64,000 nt of DNA from Membranipora membranacea (Eukaryota > Bryozoa > Gymnolaemata > Cheilostomatida > Membraniporidae). The stretch spans positions 17,055,001 through 17,119,000 of the forward strand of contig OU612066.1 in the NCBI GenBank assembly GCA_914767715.1, written 5' to 3'. Below are positions 12,101 to 22,778 of this stretch, in pieces (positions within the stretch are counted from its first letter, which is position 1; every line of letters begins with the position of its first letter). The position numbers and the translations under genes are program-made. The notes beneath the pieces were generated by a model, which was not told the origin of the DNA, made no database searches, and saw only the letters and a list, made by a program, of their open reading frames with translations.

Positions 12101-12841
12101 GACAATCCCTTATATTCTGCTTGTTAATTTATTCATTTAAAGTTTGCATTTGCCTTGGTTTCTTTCAATTTTGTTTGCAGTAAATTTTTCAATTTTTTGG
12201 CCTAACCCTAGTGAATGGAAGGAAAGCAGCTTGGCAAGCTTCGTTGGGGAGGAACCCCCAGCCCCCCATCCCAACCTGTAGCAACGCTTGTAAAGACAGG
12301 CTAGATGGAAGGTTGAGCTGGATAATGCTTCTGGTTTCCTGAACACAATCAGATTTTGTCAGAATTGACAAAATAATTGATTGCTTAATTTGCTTGCCCT
12401 AAATTGGTTATATTAGGTGCCAACAGGAACTTAGTGACTCATTAAATCATTTGGCTAGGAGAAATGTGTTTGAGAAGTGATAGTCAGCCAGAGAAAAGAA
12501 TACAAATAATAATTTTAGTCTGAGAAATACTGTTCAGCTGTTCAGTCTGTTCGGCCTGTTCAGCAATTTACAGTTACCGCAAAAACACAAAGCGCAAAGT
12601 ACTCAGGGCTTCTGCTAACAAACAACATAGTATCATAGGGAATAATGTTTGTACAGATGAGAAGTGCAAGGAGAATATTTACCTTCAAACAATCGGTCCA
12701 ATCTTTGCTTATTGTGTAGCGCTTGTGATAGTAGTGAGCTAGTTTGGATAGCCTTGACACTTGTACATTTAGATTGTATTTTCCATATTTGCGGTAGATT
12801 CTTCTGAATTTTTCTATCTGTTCTTGTTGTTCCCTCTCCAT
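9181..12841 (-). CDS. nucleotidyltransferase (DUF294-like) - TPR protein, copy A
   Basis: Two exons join in phase 0: 12841-12683 (53 codons) and 11673-9181 (stop TAG), giving 883 aa. A splice-acceptor-like TTTTTTTTGAAG directly precedes the first ATG, so a 5' exon may exist. Residues 183-197 carry a nucleotidyltransferase signature, GSIARGEATPYSDLEYLF, with the Gly-Ser pair and Asp195/Glu197 as likely metal ligands; this resembles the DUF294/GlnD-type fold. Residues about 515-805 form degenerate TPR helices (YCHRLGKYDTAVEIL-type and HTRATAYYQKSMESI). The protein ends KSCVIC, a CAAX prenylation box preceded by basic residues, so lipid anchoring to membranes is predicted. Substrate is unknown. 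The intron holds a 639-bp transposon. A close paralogue lies at 33200-36195. The family assignment is firm for the fold, but activity is inferred. Confidence 0.85.
11941..12579. mobile_element. 639-bp TIR element in the intron of gene A, 9-bp target duplication
   Basis: The left end begins CGGTAACTGTAAATTGCTGA and the right end is its inverted complement; similarity between the ends extends well beyond 50 bp (ACTGAACAGCTGA, CTGAACAG, ATTTCTCAGAC). An exact 9-bp repeat CAAAAACAC flanks it (11932-11940 and 12580-12588). The paralogous intron in gene B (35660-36036) lacks it, which accounts for most of the 1009 versus 377 bp intron difference. It has no transposase ORF, so it is non-autonomous. 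The 9-bp duplication suggests a Mutator-like source, but this is not proved. Confidence 0.85.
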
Positions 12842-13964
12842 CTTCAAAAAAAATTGATCTTTGCCAAACATGGTTCATGTAAAATTACAGCCTTAACAAA
12901 TAACAATAATAGTAATCGACACAACAGTACATCTACCAAGAGGCAGTGTCTGGCTATCTATATATTTGTAGAACGATAAGTCTGCATAGATCAAAGATGT
13001 ATGATTGACACTATCTGTGATATATAAACTGGATACAGCCGGCACCCTTGATTTGATCATTTAGATATTATTCGGTGGTAACCCATTTCTTATTTTTGCA
13101 TATGATCTCGTACAGTGCTAAACAGCAACTCAAAGCACCATGCTTTTCGGTTATACAACACGCAATCAAAATAAATGCACCAAAATAAAAGCAGTGTGAT
13201 CGATTGTTTGCTTTCAGAATTTAAATCAATGAAATTCATTATCTTTACAAGATTTCGGAAAAAAATGGCTTGTTAAATTGATTCTTGAGTTAATCTACAA
13301 GCAGCATGCCGTGCTCCTATTTGCAACATCTTTCCATCAGGCCATGTGTTCCGGCCCCGAGACTAGATCACGTGGCCTTGTGCATCCATATGTGGATTGC
13401 TAATACATGATTATGCTGAGTGTATTCAGAAGGGGTTGATGTAAGATAATTCCAATATCCCAGAGTTAATATCTGCATCAAACAGTCTTCTTCCAATCAA
13501 CACTCAAATTATGGCCCAGCTGCGGAGTTCCCATTCTCTAATAATAGTAATACTCATGATGCGTTCTTACCTTGTATTAGTGGCTCTGGTCTGTGATGCG
13601 TACTCAACTAACTTGAACTACTAGCTTTACATTACTGGACCACTACTATCTTTTAGTAAGCTTAGCGCTATGCTTTAGCAAATGAATAGCTCATAAAACT
13701 GATGAAGCATGACTATAATAATGGGTGTGTTGCAATTCATAGACTTAGAGCAGTCAAGTGTGGGACGCAGTTGATCTCTATATGATGAGGATCCTGAACT
13801 AAATTAAAAGGGTGTTATTAAATCAGAGTAATCTTCACCCTGTGTTATCACGGCTCACAGACAGATCAACGTATGTAATAGCCAGGAAGTTTCAAGACGG
13901 TTATGGGAATAATAAGGATGAGTATGGATAAATCTTTACTCCAGGGTTTTAAGAGGGTATACTC

Positions 13965-14018
13965 TAGCCTTGTCACGCGGCTACGGTTTTTGGTATTTTG
14001 GCTGCCGTGACAAGGCTA
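13965..14018. mobile_element. palindromic mini-element, TAGCCTTGTCACG family, copy 1
   Basis: Ends TAGCCTTGTCACGCGGCTAC (left) and the inverted complement ending GTGACAAGGCTA (right) form a 54-bp near-palindrome. The flanks are an exact 9-bp duplication GGTATACTC (13956-13964 and 14019-14027). The same terminal sequence recurs at 48406-48471, so this is a family rather than a chance palindrome. Confidence 0.85.
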
Positions 14019-14491
14019 GGTATACTCCAGTATCTTTTATAAAGTAATACATCAATTCGACAGTCCACTTACAAAGTTATGGAGTACCTGGTTTTCCCCA
14101 AAGTGTCATTAATTTCAAAATCATCAGTTAAATCAGGGAAGTGACATCAATAAGTGTTCTGCTAATCAAAACACAGCGAAACTTGAACTACTGAGCAACA
14201 TTCAACATTTTTACTTTTACTGACACTAATTGCCCTTTTTTTTCATTCTGTATTTGACTCCCTATAGAAAACATTCATTGCAATTAATGCGATGAATGCA
14301 GCAGTCAACGAATGTGTATTAAATTTTTTATTGGTATTTCCCTTTGACCAAAGATGAGTGATACAATATAGACATGTTGATGTAGCCACCTTGAATGTAT
14401 TGGTTTTCCAGCGAAGAAAATCAGTCAATACTTAAGTTCTTGGTATAATTATTGATGGTGGAAAAAATGCCTCCCATAATGGGAGGTAATG

Positions 14492-14549
14492 TGTCACAGG
14501 CTCCATGAAGTGCTTGTTTCTTGTATTGCACTTCCTGGAGACTGTGACA
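14492..14549. ncRNA. 58-nt hairpin, candidate precursor-like fold or old palindromic element
   Basis: Arms TGTCACAGGCTCCATGAAGTGC (14492-14513, abbreviated key parts TGTCACAG, CTCC and GAAGTGC) and 14528-14549 pair at 20 of 22 positions, with a 14-nt loop. No target duplication was found beside it, unlike the mini-elements. The size and shape resemble a microRNA precursor, but no expression evidence exists here. An old palindromic transposon is equally possible. Confidence 0.35.
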
Positions 14550-14640
14550 TTTTACACAGGGTATCAAAGACTCTTGTAGTATTGCCGGAAGCCCCATAAA
14601 AATTTAATTAATTAGGATTAATTAAAAAATATGTCTACAG

Positions 14641-14791
14641 ATTGGAATGGACAACATTTCTAGAAGAGCTAGGAGGAAAAACTCTTCAGGAATTTGTTCG
14701 TTATGATCTATCTCATTATCATCTCATGCTTGTTGATCAGATTACGTATGACATAGATAATCCGCTGTTAATCCCCAAGACAGCACCTTAA
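14641..14791 (+). CDS. orphan terminal exon or exon relic
   Basis: After a plausible acceptor (TATGTCTACAG, ending 14640) an open frame of 49 codons runs to TAA at 14789-14791. It reads LEWTTFLEELGGKTLQEFVR, then a Tyr/His/Leu-rich stretch ending LLIPKTAP. The composition looks coding, but no upstream partner exon was found on this strand and no family is recognised. It lies just inside the inserted mosaic region, so it may have been carried in with mobile DNA. Confidence 0.3.
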
Positions 14792-16398
14792 TCAGCTGCT
14801 TGTATATCCATGCTGTGTTAATTTGAGGGAGATAAATTTAACTTGGCTTTAGCATACACAGCTGAATTTTCTGATGAAATTTTTTTTTAATCTCTACCTA
14901 TCTTAGAACAAGAGAAAATCACAGATTAGCAAGGATTAATGAATTTTGAGTAAAAGTGGCCTCAGTTCATTTTGTGTTAAATGAGGGACGGTTTGTTAGC
15001 AACCTTTAATTCTTTTCAATAAGATTTCAGGTAATACAATTCACTGCATTAGCTTCTGATCCCAGCAACGCTCATCACATGAATTGAGTAGAGATGATGA
15101 TTGACTCTCTATTCATACCGGTGCAAAATTTAGTAACACCTCAATATTTTTATTTACAAAATATTAAGAGTGAATGGAAGAGGCTAGGTATTATGTAACT
15201 TTAGGTGCAGAGTGTGCTTCTCTTGATGGTAAAGATTTACAATTCATTTAACCGTTGCTGGGTAGGTTAGTTAGGGTATGGTAGGTAGGTAAGTTTTTAC
15301 CCCAGGCAGTTCTGTATTTAATGCTTCGATATCTGCTTGAGGGGAGTTTCTGCTGAAAATTTGTTTGTTTGTTTTTCTTTCCTTTTCAGTTCAATTCAAA
15401 ATGCCACATCATAACCTGCCTTTCAATATGTTACCTTTAGCATAAAATTCATAGACGCGTTTAATTTAATTTATATTATCACATCAAACTTGGGAATTTT
15501 TCTTTTTTGTGTTTAGCCTCAAACCCAAGTTGTTTTATCAGGTTCGAATTAAAACGAAGTTTTCCACTTTCCCTATATATCCAAAAAGTACCTAACTAAC
15601 CTTCAGACTATATCATTTGAAACTTAATTGTACATACTTTTTGCCTGCAAAAAGAAGCGTAGTTGTTTTTATTTTGTCTAAAGATAAAATAAAATAGATA
15701 ACTAACTAACTAACTGCAGAAAATTGTTTATAAAATGTTCATTGTCATATATGAGCTGTAAGGCAAAGTATTTAGTTTGTATATCGTCGAGACCTAGTCT
15801 GTCACCCTGTTTGAAGAATTTCCTGAGGGCTTTCTGTAATCTGTAATATAAGATATACGAAAGTGGTTACCTATCAAGCTTGTATAGTGAATACCCATAA
15901 ATACCTCATAGATAAGCAGAAGAGACAGTTCCTAAAGCTAAGCATAATTTTTACCTAGCATTACTACGCATTTATCCAGTGTAAAAATGTTGCATAGTTA
16001 CTGTAGAACTTGATGCTAAACTATATATTGCTTTAAGCGGTCAACAGATCATATTATTAGAAGGCCCGAGCTAGTAAGGAGAAAATAGTATTCTAGCTTT
16101 TAATGATTCCCGTCACAAACATCTTGTAAACATCACGTGATTACTGTTAACTAACCAATGAGATCGTTTTCACACTTACTCCTTGCTTACTCACCTTGGC
16201 TAGATTGTCCAAGCTGAATCAGCTGCTAACGAGTAATAATCCCTGGCTGCAACTGAAGGGGCGGAGCTTAGACCACTAAGTAAATATCTCGCTCTCGTGG
16301 TGAGTGAAAACACGCCTGTGTGCATTACGCTTTGAGGAAACCAATAATATGTATTACCTTTGCTTATAGCATAGTAAAGAAGTAGTTATTACTTGTAG
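14792..16398. other. no gene seen; inserted mosaic DNA
   Basis: AT-rich sequence with short tracts such as TAGGTTAGTTAGGGTA near 15265 and a TAACTAACTAACTAAC-type repeat near 15700. No ORF with convincing coding character and no recognisable element ends were found. Confidence 0.5.
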
Positions 16399-16887
16399 AT
16401 ACTCTGGCGAGGCTACTCGAAGCAGGAGCCGCCTTTCTTGAGGATGTGAAGGATTTCGCAGGCTTTATTGAGAAAGAGGAGGCAAATTTCATGCTTTAGC
16501 TTTCGTAGAGATTGAGAACCTTGCCGATATTGATGTCGTTGTCGGAAACTTCATGATCAGCCTTGGCATAACTGGTGACCTGTTACCTACTGTCGTACAG
16601 AGCGGTGACAAACAAGCATTTGCTATCACACAGAATAAGCCTTTCACAGGTATCGAAATTTTTGCCAGCTGGAAAATCCCGACGATAAACTTGTGGCAAT
16701 CCTAGACAACTCTTACCAGACGGCCGCGTGGAGACCGGCAAATCAACCAACTAGGTGTTTGTCCCTTGTCAGCAGGGAAGCTCAGGTGCACAAACTTCTT
16801 ACGATGCCTGGAAGAATTCTAAATGTTTGGCCAAACAAGTTGTCCATCAATGCGCCACCACAGACAGAACTGAATTGTGTTACTTAA
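16399..16887 (+). pseudogene. frameshifted ORF, unidentified secreted/cytolysin-like resemblance weak
   Basis: A possible acceptor (ACTTGTAG) precedes three successive coding-like stretches in different frames. The first, about 16399-16499, is a Leu/Ala/Glu-rich helix ending in TAG. The second, about 16485-16710, is rich in beta-type residues. The third, 16693-16887, ends in TAA. At least two frameshifts break it. The order (short helix, then beta-rich part containing a Gly-Asp-Lys-Gln-Ala-Phe tract) faintly recalls actinoporin-type pore-forming proteins, but the match is weak and by eye only. As it stands it cannot encode one continuous product unless spliced. Confidence 0.3.
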
Positions 16888-17267
16888 GTAGAGGTTATGC
16901 TTGTTGAATACTCTCACAATCTTTGTTTAGTAAGACGTATTACTATTAGATATTTTTTGTTGAGATAATCATGATACATAGCACGCAAAAAGCTGGACAA
17001 GTATTTTCCAATGTTTCCCCCGGGCGGGGTAGGGGGTCGTTCGGGAGGTGCAAAAGTCTGAGTTGCTCAGACTACTTCTAATACAAAACTGCAAGTTGAT
17101 TGATTGCCATGATACACCAGTCCCTCTTGATCAGTTGTTAAAATGTAGAAACTTCAACTGTTAACATATTATTATAACCTTCTATACCAAAGAGTGATTA
17201 CACATTCAACTACCGGTTAGATGCCCACAATTAAATAAGAAAAGAATCATAACGATACTCTACCTAA

Positions 17268-17326
17268 TCCCAGCAAACATGCAAGATTCCCAATATTGTT
17301 ACAATATTGGGAGTCTGTTTGCTGGA
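17268..17326. repeat. hairpin-forming left terminus of a CAATATTG-rich element (L1)
   Basis: Outer arms CAGCAAAC (17271-17278) and GTTTGCTG (17317-17324) enclose perfect inner arms TCCCAATATTGT (17288-17299) and ACAATATTGGGA (17301-17312) around one T. A partly decayed homologue begins at 24451, and an inverted terminus (GTTTGCTGGGAT) ends at 31124. The repeated occurrence at element edges supports a structured transposon terminus. Confidence 0.65.
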
Positions 17327-17429
17327 GTCAAAATATTTATTGAATATTATAAAAAAAAATATAAACTTTGCAATCAAGGAAATATTTATCAACAGTATGG
17401 AATGATTATTGCATTACAATATAATCATA

Positions 17430-19085
17430 AATATTTGTGCAATATTGAGGAAAGATTGGCACATTGCCTTTGCAAAAAGTTGTCTCACAATATTGGGATA
17501 ATATTGTTTCACAATATTGTATGTATATTGCATCATGATCTAACCATATTATTTGTGAAAACTTGGCTCACAATATTGGGATAATATTATTTCACAATAT
17601 TGTATGTATATTTCATAATGATCTAACCATATTATTTGTGAAAACTTGGCTCACAATATTGGGATAATATTATTTCACAATATTGTATGTATATTTCATA
17701 ATGATCTAACCATAATATTTGCGAAAACTTGTCTCACAACATTGGGACAATATTGTTTCTCAATATTGTCCCAATATTGCATCATGATCTAACCATAATA
17801 TTTGCGAAAACTTGGCTCACAATATTGGGACAATATTGTTTTACAATATTGTATGTATATTGCATCATGATCTAACCACATTATTTGCTAGGATGGATAA
17901 TATTGCATTGGGGACAACAGGGATCAATAATGATCTAACCATAATATTTGCGAAAACTTGTCTCACAACATTGGGACAATATTGTTTCTCAATATTGTCC
18001 CAATATTGCATCATGATCTAACCATAATATTTGCGAAAACTTGGCTCACAATATTGGGACAATATTGTTTCTCAATATTGTATGTATATAGCATCATGAT
18101 CTAACCATATTATTTGCGAAAACTTGGCTCACAATATTGGGATAATATTATTTCACAATATCGTATGTATATTGCATAATGATCTAACCATAATATTTGC
18201 GAAAACTTGTCTCACAACATTGGGACAATATTGTTTCTCAATATTGTCCCAATATTGCAACATGATCTAACCATAATATTTGCGAAAACTTGGCTCACAA
18301 TATTGGGACAATATTGTTTTACAATATTGTATGTATATTGCATCATGATCTAACCATATTATTTGTGAAAACTTGTCTCACAATATTGGGACAATATTGT
18401 TTCTCAATATTGTATGTATATAGCATCATGATCTAACCATATTATTTGCGAAAACTTGGCTCACAATATTGGGATAATATTATTTCACAATATTGTATGT
18501 ATATTGCATAATGATCTAACCATAATATTTGCGAAAACTTGTCTCACAACATTGGGACAATATTGTTTCTCAATATTGTCCCAATATTGCATCATGATCT
18601 AACCATAATATTTGCGAAAACTTGGCTTGTTTTACAATATTGTATGTATATTGCATCATGATCTAATCATGTTATTTGCGAAAACTTGTCTCACAATATT
18701 GGGACAATATTGTTTTACGATATTTTATGTATATTGCATTATGATCTTATCGTGAATATATATACAATACTGAGGTAATATTGAAGCATCGCCTCTGCAG
18801 AAACTTTACTTGCAACATTGAAACAATATTAGTTCACAATATTGAATGATTATTGCATTTAAATATAATCATGAATATTTGTGCAATATTAAGGTAATAG
18901 TGGCGCATTGCCTCTGCAAAGCCTTCACTTGCAACATTGGGAGAATATTAATGTTTTACAATATTGTATGCATATTGCATTATTATCTAACCATGATCTA
19001 TACAATATTGAGGTAATATTGAAGCCTCGCCTCTGCAAAACCTTCACTTGCAACATTGGGAGAATATTATCTGTTACGGTTGTGA
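17430..19085 (+). repeat. AT-rich 83-bp tandem satellite, array 1
   Basis: About sixteen imperfect copies of an 83-bp unit occur in one orientation. Each contains CACAATATTGGGACAATATT, ATTGTATGTATATTGCATCA, GATCTAACCATAATATTTGC and GAAAACTTG. Spacing measured between successive GCGAAAACTT blocks is 83 bp (17721 to 17804, 17950 to 18033). At 17877-17930 one unit is interrupted by a block (GCTAGGATGGATAATATTGC) that also terminates array 2. Short ORFs read through it are repeat artefacts. Abundant CAATATTG palindromes suggest subterminal protein-binding repeats of a transposon. Confidence 0.9.
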
Positions 19086-19159
19086 CAACCAGTATCTGTA
19101 AGCTGGTAAGATCATTGATGGAAGTGACAGTACAAGACCAAAATGGTATAACTGACTAA

Positions 19160-19324
19160 CATTATTTTTTCATTTTTGTGTATAGGCATGTAGCATCCTT
19201 CATTTATGGTTCGCTGCCTTGTCTCTTAGTCATTGTTTTTATAACGTTGTAAAACATGATCTTATTTGCTTCTCTGCACTGATCGGTTCAATAAAGTTCA
19301 TATTATTATTATTATTATTATAAT
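19160..19324 (+). repeat. possible LINE 3' tail
   Basis: A short unique sequence ends GGTTCAATAAAGTTCAT followed by an ATT microsatellite (19300-19324). An AATAAA signal directly before a short tandem tail is typical of CR1/L2- or RTE-type 3' ends. No coding part is attached. Confidence 0.35.
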
Positions 19325-19919
19325 AAATTGGAAATTTTAGTTCCTACATTATTGGGGCCTCAATAATAGAGGGCTCAATTTAAAAAGGGCACTTATTGCC
19401 CCAAAATGAAGTTTCAGAGGTCACTGCGCCTCAACGTCAAATATTATGGAGTTTTCAACTGTAAAAAATCTATTAGACATAATCACCAATACAATATCAA
19501 AAAGGTTTAAAAAACAATATATCACGTTAATAATATTCGAACCATTACAGTAATTCCCTAGTCATGGGTATTCTCGTGTGGTACCTGAATATTGCACCTA
19601 CTCCAAATTTTTTACTCAAATGATAACCAGAGAGTTTTGTTTTAATCTAAATATCTTACATTGCAGCAGAAAGGGTCTTTGGCATATAGTTTGAGTAGGA
19701 ATTGCCATTCAATTTCCAGCATGCAATAATTTGGACAGGCCTGGACATTAAATAAAATTACACTGGACCAATATGGATGGAGAAGATCTAAAGATGGACG
19801 GGAACGGGCATAATTTACTTGTGTGCCAAGCACCTCTTCTATCTGATTTATTCAGTGTGATGTAAAAATGTGTGCAAAGCCTTTTATGACAACAATGCCA
19901 ATCTAATTTAATCCTCTGT

Positions 19920-20170
19920 AAAATTATTAATAATGACTCCTCCCCTGACTCTCCATAGCCAATCACCATGTTTCCATGTGAGTTATGAGGTCGGCCTAGA
20001 TCCAGCTGAGTTGTCACCTCTTGGCTCGATCTCCGAATATGCAGCCATTTCCATGTTAGAGCTGAAAAAACAAACATCAGAAAAATTTGCCGCCACCGGA
20101 ATTTGAACCCCGGCCTCCCGTGTCCCGTGTCAAAGTCTTTGATGCTAACCGCTCGGCCACGCCAGCTTGG
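19920..20170 (-). mobile_element. tRNA-derived SINE, copy 1
   Basis: On the minus strand, a tRNA-Ser/Leu-like head (A-box GTGGCCGAGCGGTTAGC, B-box GGTTCAAATTCC, about 20168-20085) is followed by a body containing GAGCCAAGAGGTGACAACTC, CCGACCTC and AACATGGTGATTG. The same order recurs on + at 56195-56410, which identifies an interspersed family. A Pol III promoter in the head is expected. 20190-20300 on + carries a further diverged body fragment (GGTCGACCTCGAAATTACCA), giving a head-to-head pair. Confidence 0.75.
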
Positions 20171-20305
20171 GCAGATTTGAAAGAGCTAAACCTCTCAGCT
20201 AAGGGGGATCTCGGAGCCATTTCATCAATAGCTCGAAGACCCTCAGAATTAGCCTCAGGTCGACCTCGAAATTACCATGGAAATGCAGTGATTGTGAAGC
20301 TATAA

Positions 20306-22778
20306 CTCATAATATAGAAGCAACATACTGTGTTCTCATTGGACAACAGAAATAATTAATTGTCTCTTGAAAATTTGCGGGTAATTTAAATTCATGGTGA
20401 AACTAGAAATGATCATTGTGAACTAAATAACTGAATCTTGCTCACCAGCCAGCTGACTCTTATTAACTGCTGACTTCAGAAGGACAACATATATTCAGAG
20501 AGAATTGGGTAAGTTGTTTGTAACTCATTATGTAACCTTACTGATCAGTGCAGCATTGCGCAAGTGGCTCCGGCTTTGACTTGTTCTTTCTACATCCAGT
20601 GCAAACCCCAAGAAGCGCTGAATTTCATCTTTTCCACACCTGGTCTCAATAGAGGCCACAAATGGTGAAGACTTTATTCAAAATGTAGCAAAATAGAGTA
20701 GTTATTACTATTAAGTAATGTCGGCAAAAGCAATTATTATGCTGAAAGGCCTTTCAGTATCAGCAGGCCTACTAGGCTTTCCTCGTTGGTTTAGTAATGT
20801 ATGTCAGATTTTATTTCGGATATCTTTCTCAAATTTGACAGGAAAAATTAGTGAGTTCTTCACAGATTGATTGATTAGTTGCAGATAAGATCGGTGTTTT
20901 CATCATTGACACTGATCATAGTGTATGGACGCTGACATATAATAGACAGTGATATATTTTTTAATCATAATGGCATCCGAAGACGGGTATAAAAGGCCCA
21001 GTCAACGTAAAGCGATCACCGAGCCATATCAAATTCAAATGGGGTTAGCAGCATTCAACTTCCTGCTGCTTCTTCGGAATTAAAAGGAGAAGCAGTGAAC
21101 TATTTTTAATGGGAATCAGACGTGCTGATGCAGAATTGTGTGATACACATGCCCAATAAATTTTCATTCCAATAGTGGCATCGGAAAGTGGTGAAAATAC
21201 GACTGATGTCATACGAAATCGCCCAGTTCCGCTTCAAATTATACGAGCTCTTATTTGTCAATTTTGACATTATGATTTATGGATTTAGAAGTTGTCTAAA
21301 TACCGTTGTCAAGATTGAAATTGAATGTTGTAAGTTAATCCTATAATCCCAAGTGTGATGAGCCAACACAACAATAGCTATATCATGCGCTTCTATTCGT
21401 TGATCAGCCAATGGTCTTGCTTGCCAGCAATTATGATTAATCCCCGTGCACCCCCTCACTAGCCCCGATCTTTAAGATTGACCAGATGGCTACAATTATT
21501 CTTGTTGCAACCAAATGGGCTACACTGATACAAATATGCTGGCAAAGTTCATGTATAAATTTTTGAATTGTCTTCTGTAGTCCTGGCAAATTGTATATGA
21601 AGCAAGTTACACTTTGGCTATTATTATGATAATTGCCGTCTTAGATAGACTAATTATCTCTCATCTCTTTTGTGGTTCAAAGGTATGAAAGTCATTTGAT
21701 GATTTAGGCTATTGTAGAGAGTGTGTAGCTTGTGTTTGGTTTTAATGGAGCTAAAGATAACAGCATTAATTTTTTTTCACCAGTAAGATTATCCTCATTA
21801 ATAGTGATCCATCCCATAGTACCTCATGGAGCATAACGATCTTATGAACCACTATTGTAGATAAATTGGAGCAAATTAAAATTGCTATCAGGTCATATCA
21901 TAGTTGTGATTAGGTCTAGAGGAGCAGTCTGCGCATGTGCGAACTGTTGAGGCATACGTTCGTCTCTGCAGCATAGGGCTTGAACTAATTCACCTAGTCT
22001 GAGTACCAAAATTGGGAAAACAATAGGAACCCATAATTTGGAAATATTTGGGCCTAAATGGAACACTGGTTTTGATATCTCATAACCTTGAACCCTTGGA
22101 GTTGCCTTTCTTGATGGAAGGCAGCGCCACCACTGCTGTGCTGCAGAGATAGACTATGTCACAAGGCTATCCTGCAAGCAGAATGCTAGAGGAGATTAAA
22201 TCATATTGTACTTCATCAACATTGTTTCGGAAAATTTGAAGTGCTATGCGCATGCTTGCTTTTACAAGATAATTTGGTTATTTATGGTCTATTCATTAAT
22301 GTTCTACTCACACTGTATGTCAGGAAGAATAAGTCATCTGTTCTCAGCAACATAGTAACCTTTACAACATGACTGAGCAATGAATATGCGACAGTGTGGA
22401 ATAATACCCTTAGTGTCATTTTAATAACTTGTTAACCACCAAAGTCAACTCAGCACTCAACTTGCATCCACTCCTTGATTGTATGAACAGGAAAATTTGT
22501 CCAGCATTATCTCTGTGAGATACTACCACAATTACTTGTCACCTGAGAAAATTCTTTAGTCATTCCAGTTGTGGTGACCTAGTTTATATTACGAAAAGAA
22601 AGAGAATAGGGAGGCCCTTTGCTTCATTAGAATTATTGTGGTGTACTAGTTTTTGCCAGATATAATTCCTAAGTTCGTTCCTATCATGAACATTTTAATA
22701 ATTACTTATAGGTTTGTGGACTTGATTGTACAGTGAACGTGGCAATATAAGACCTGCCCTAGTCAATGGTAAGTTACA
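20306..22778. other. no gene seen; mosaic AT-rich DNA
   Basis: Inspection of both strands gave no convincing exon. There is a short ORF from 20970 (MASEDGYKRPSQRK) that soon stops. A GGGTATAAAAGG string near 20987 looks like a TATA box but lies within that frame and has no gene after it. Confidence 0.45.

Larger units (their letters stand above)
12842..14640. other. right part of duplicated block copy A, no gene seen
   Basis: 13130-13240 is a diverged match to 38390-38480 (shared GCAATCAAAA and AAATGCACCA), and 14385-14430 matches 39645-39695 (CTTGAATGTATT and AAAATCAGTCAATA), showing this was once the same DNA as the right flank of gene B. It includes a 54-bp palindromic element (13965-14018) and a 58-nt hairpin (14492-14549). 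Promoter sequence for gene A should lie near 12850-13100, but no diagnostic motif was seen. Confidence 0.6.

Noticed and set aside
13340-13385. Another mini-palindrome (AGGCCATGTG ... CACGTGGCCT)
   Set aside because: Arms are short and imperfect and no target duplication flanks them.
17430-19085. CRISPR-like array
   Set aside because: The 83-bp units are head-to-tail satellite copies without unique spacers, in a eukaryotic genome beside transposon ends.
20985-21000. TATA-box promoter GGGTATAAAAGG
   Set aside because: No gene follows; the string lies within a short open frame and is probably chance.
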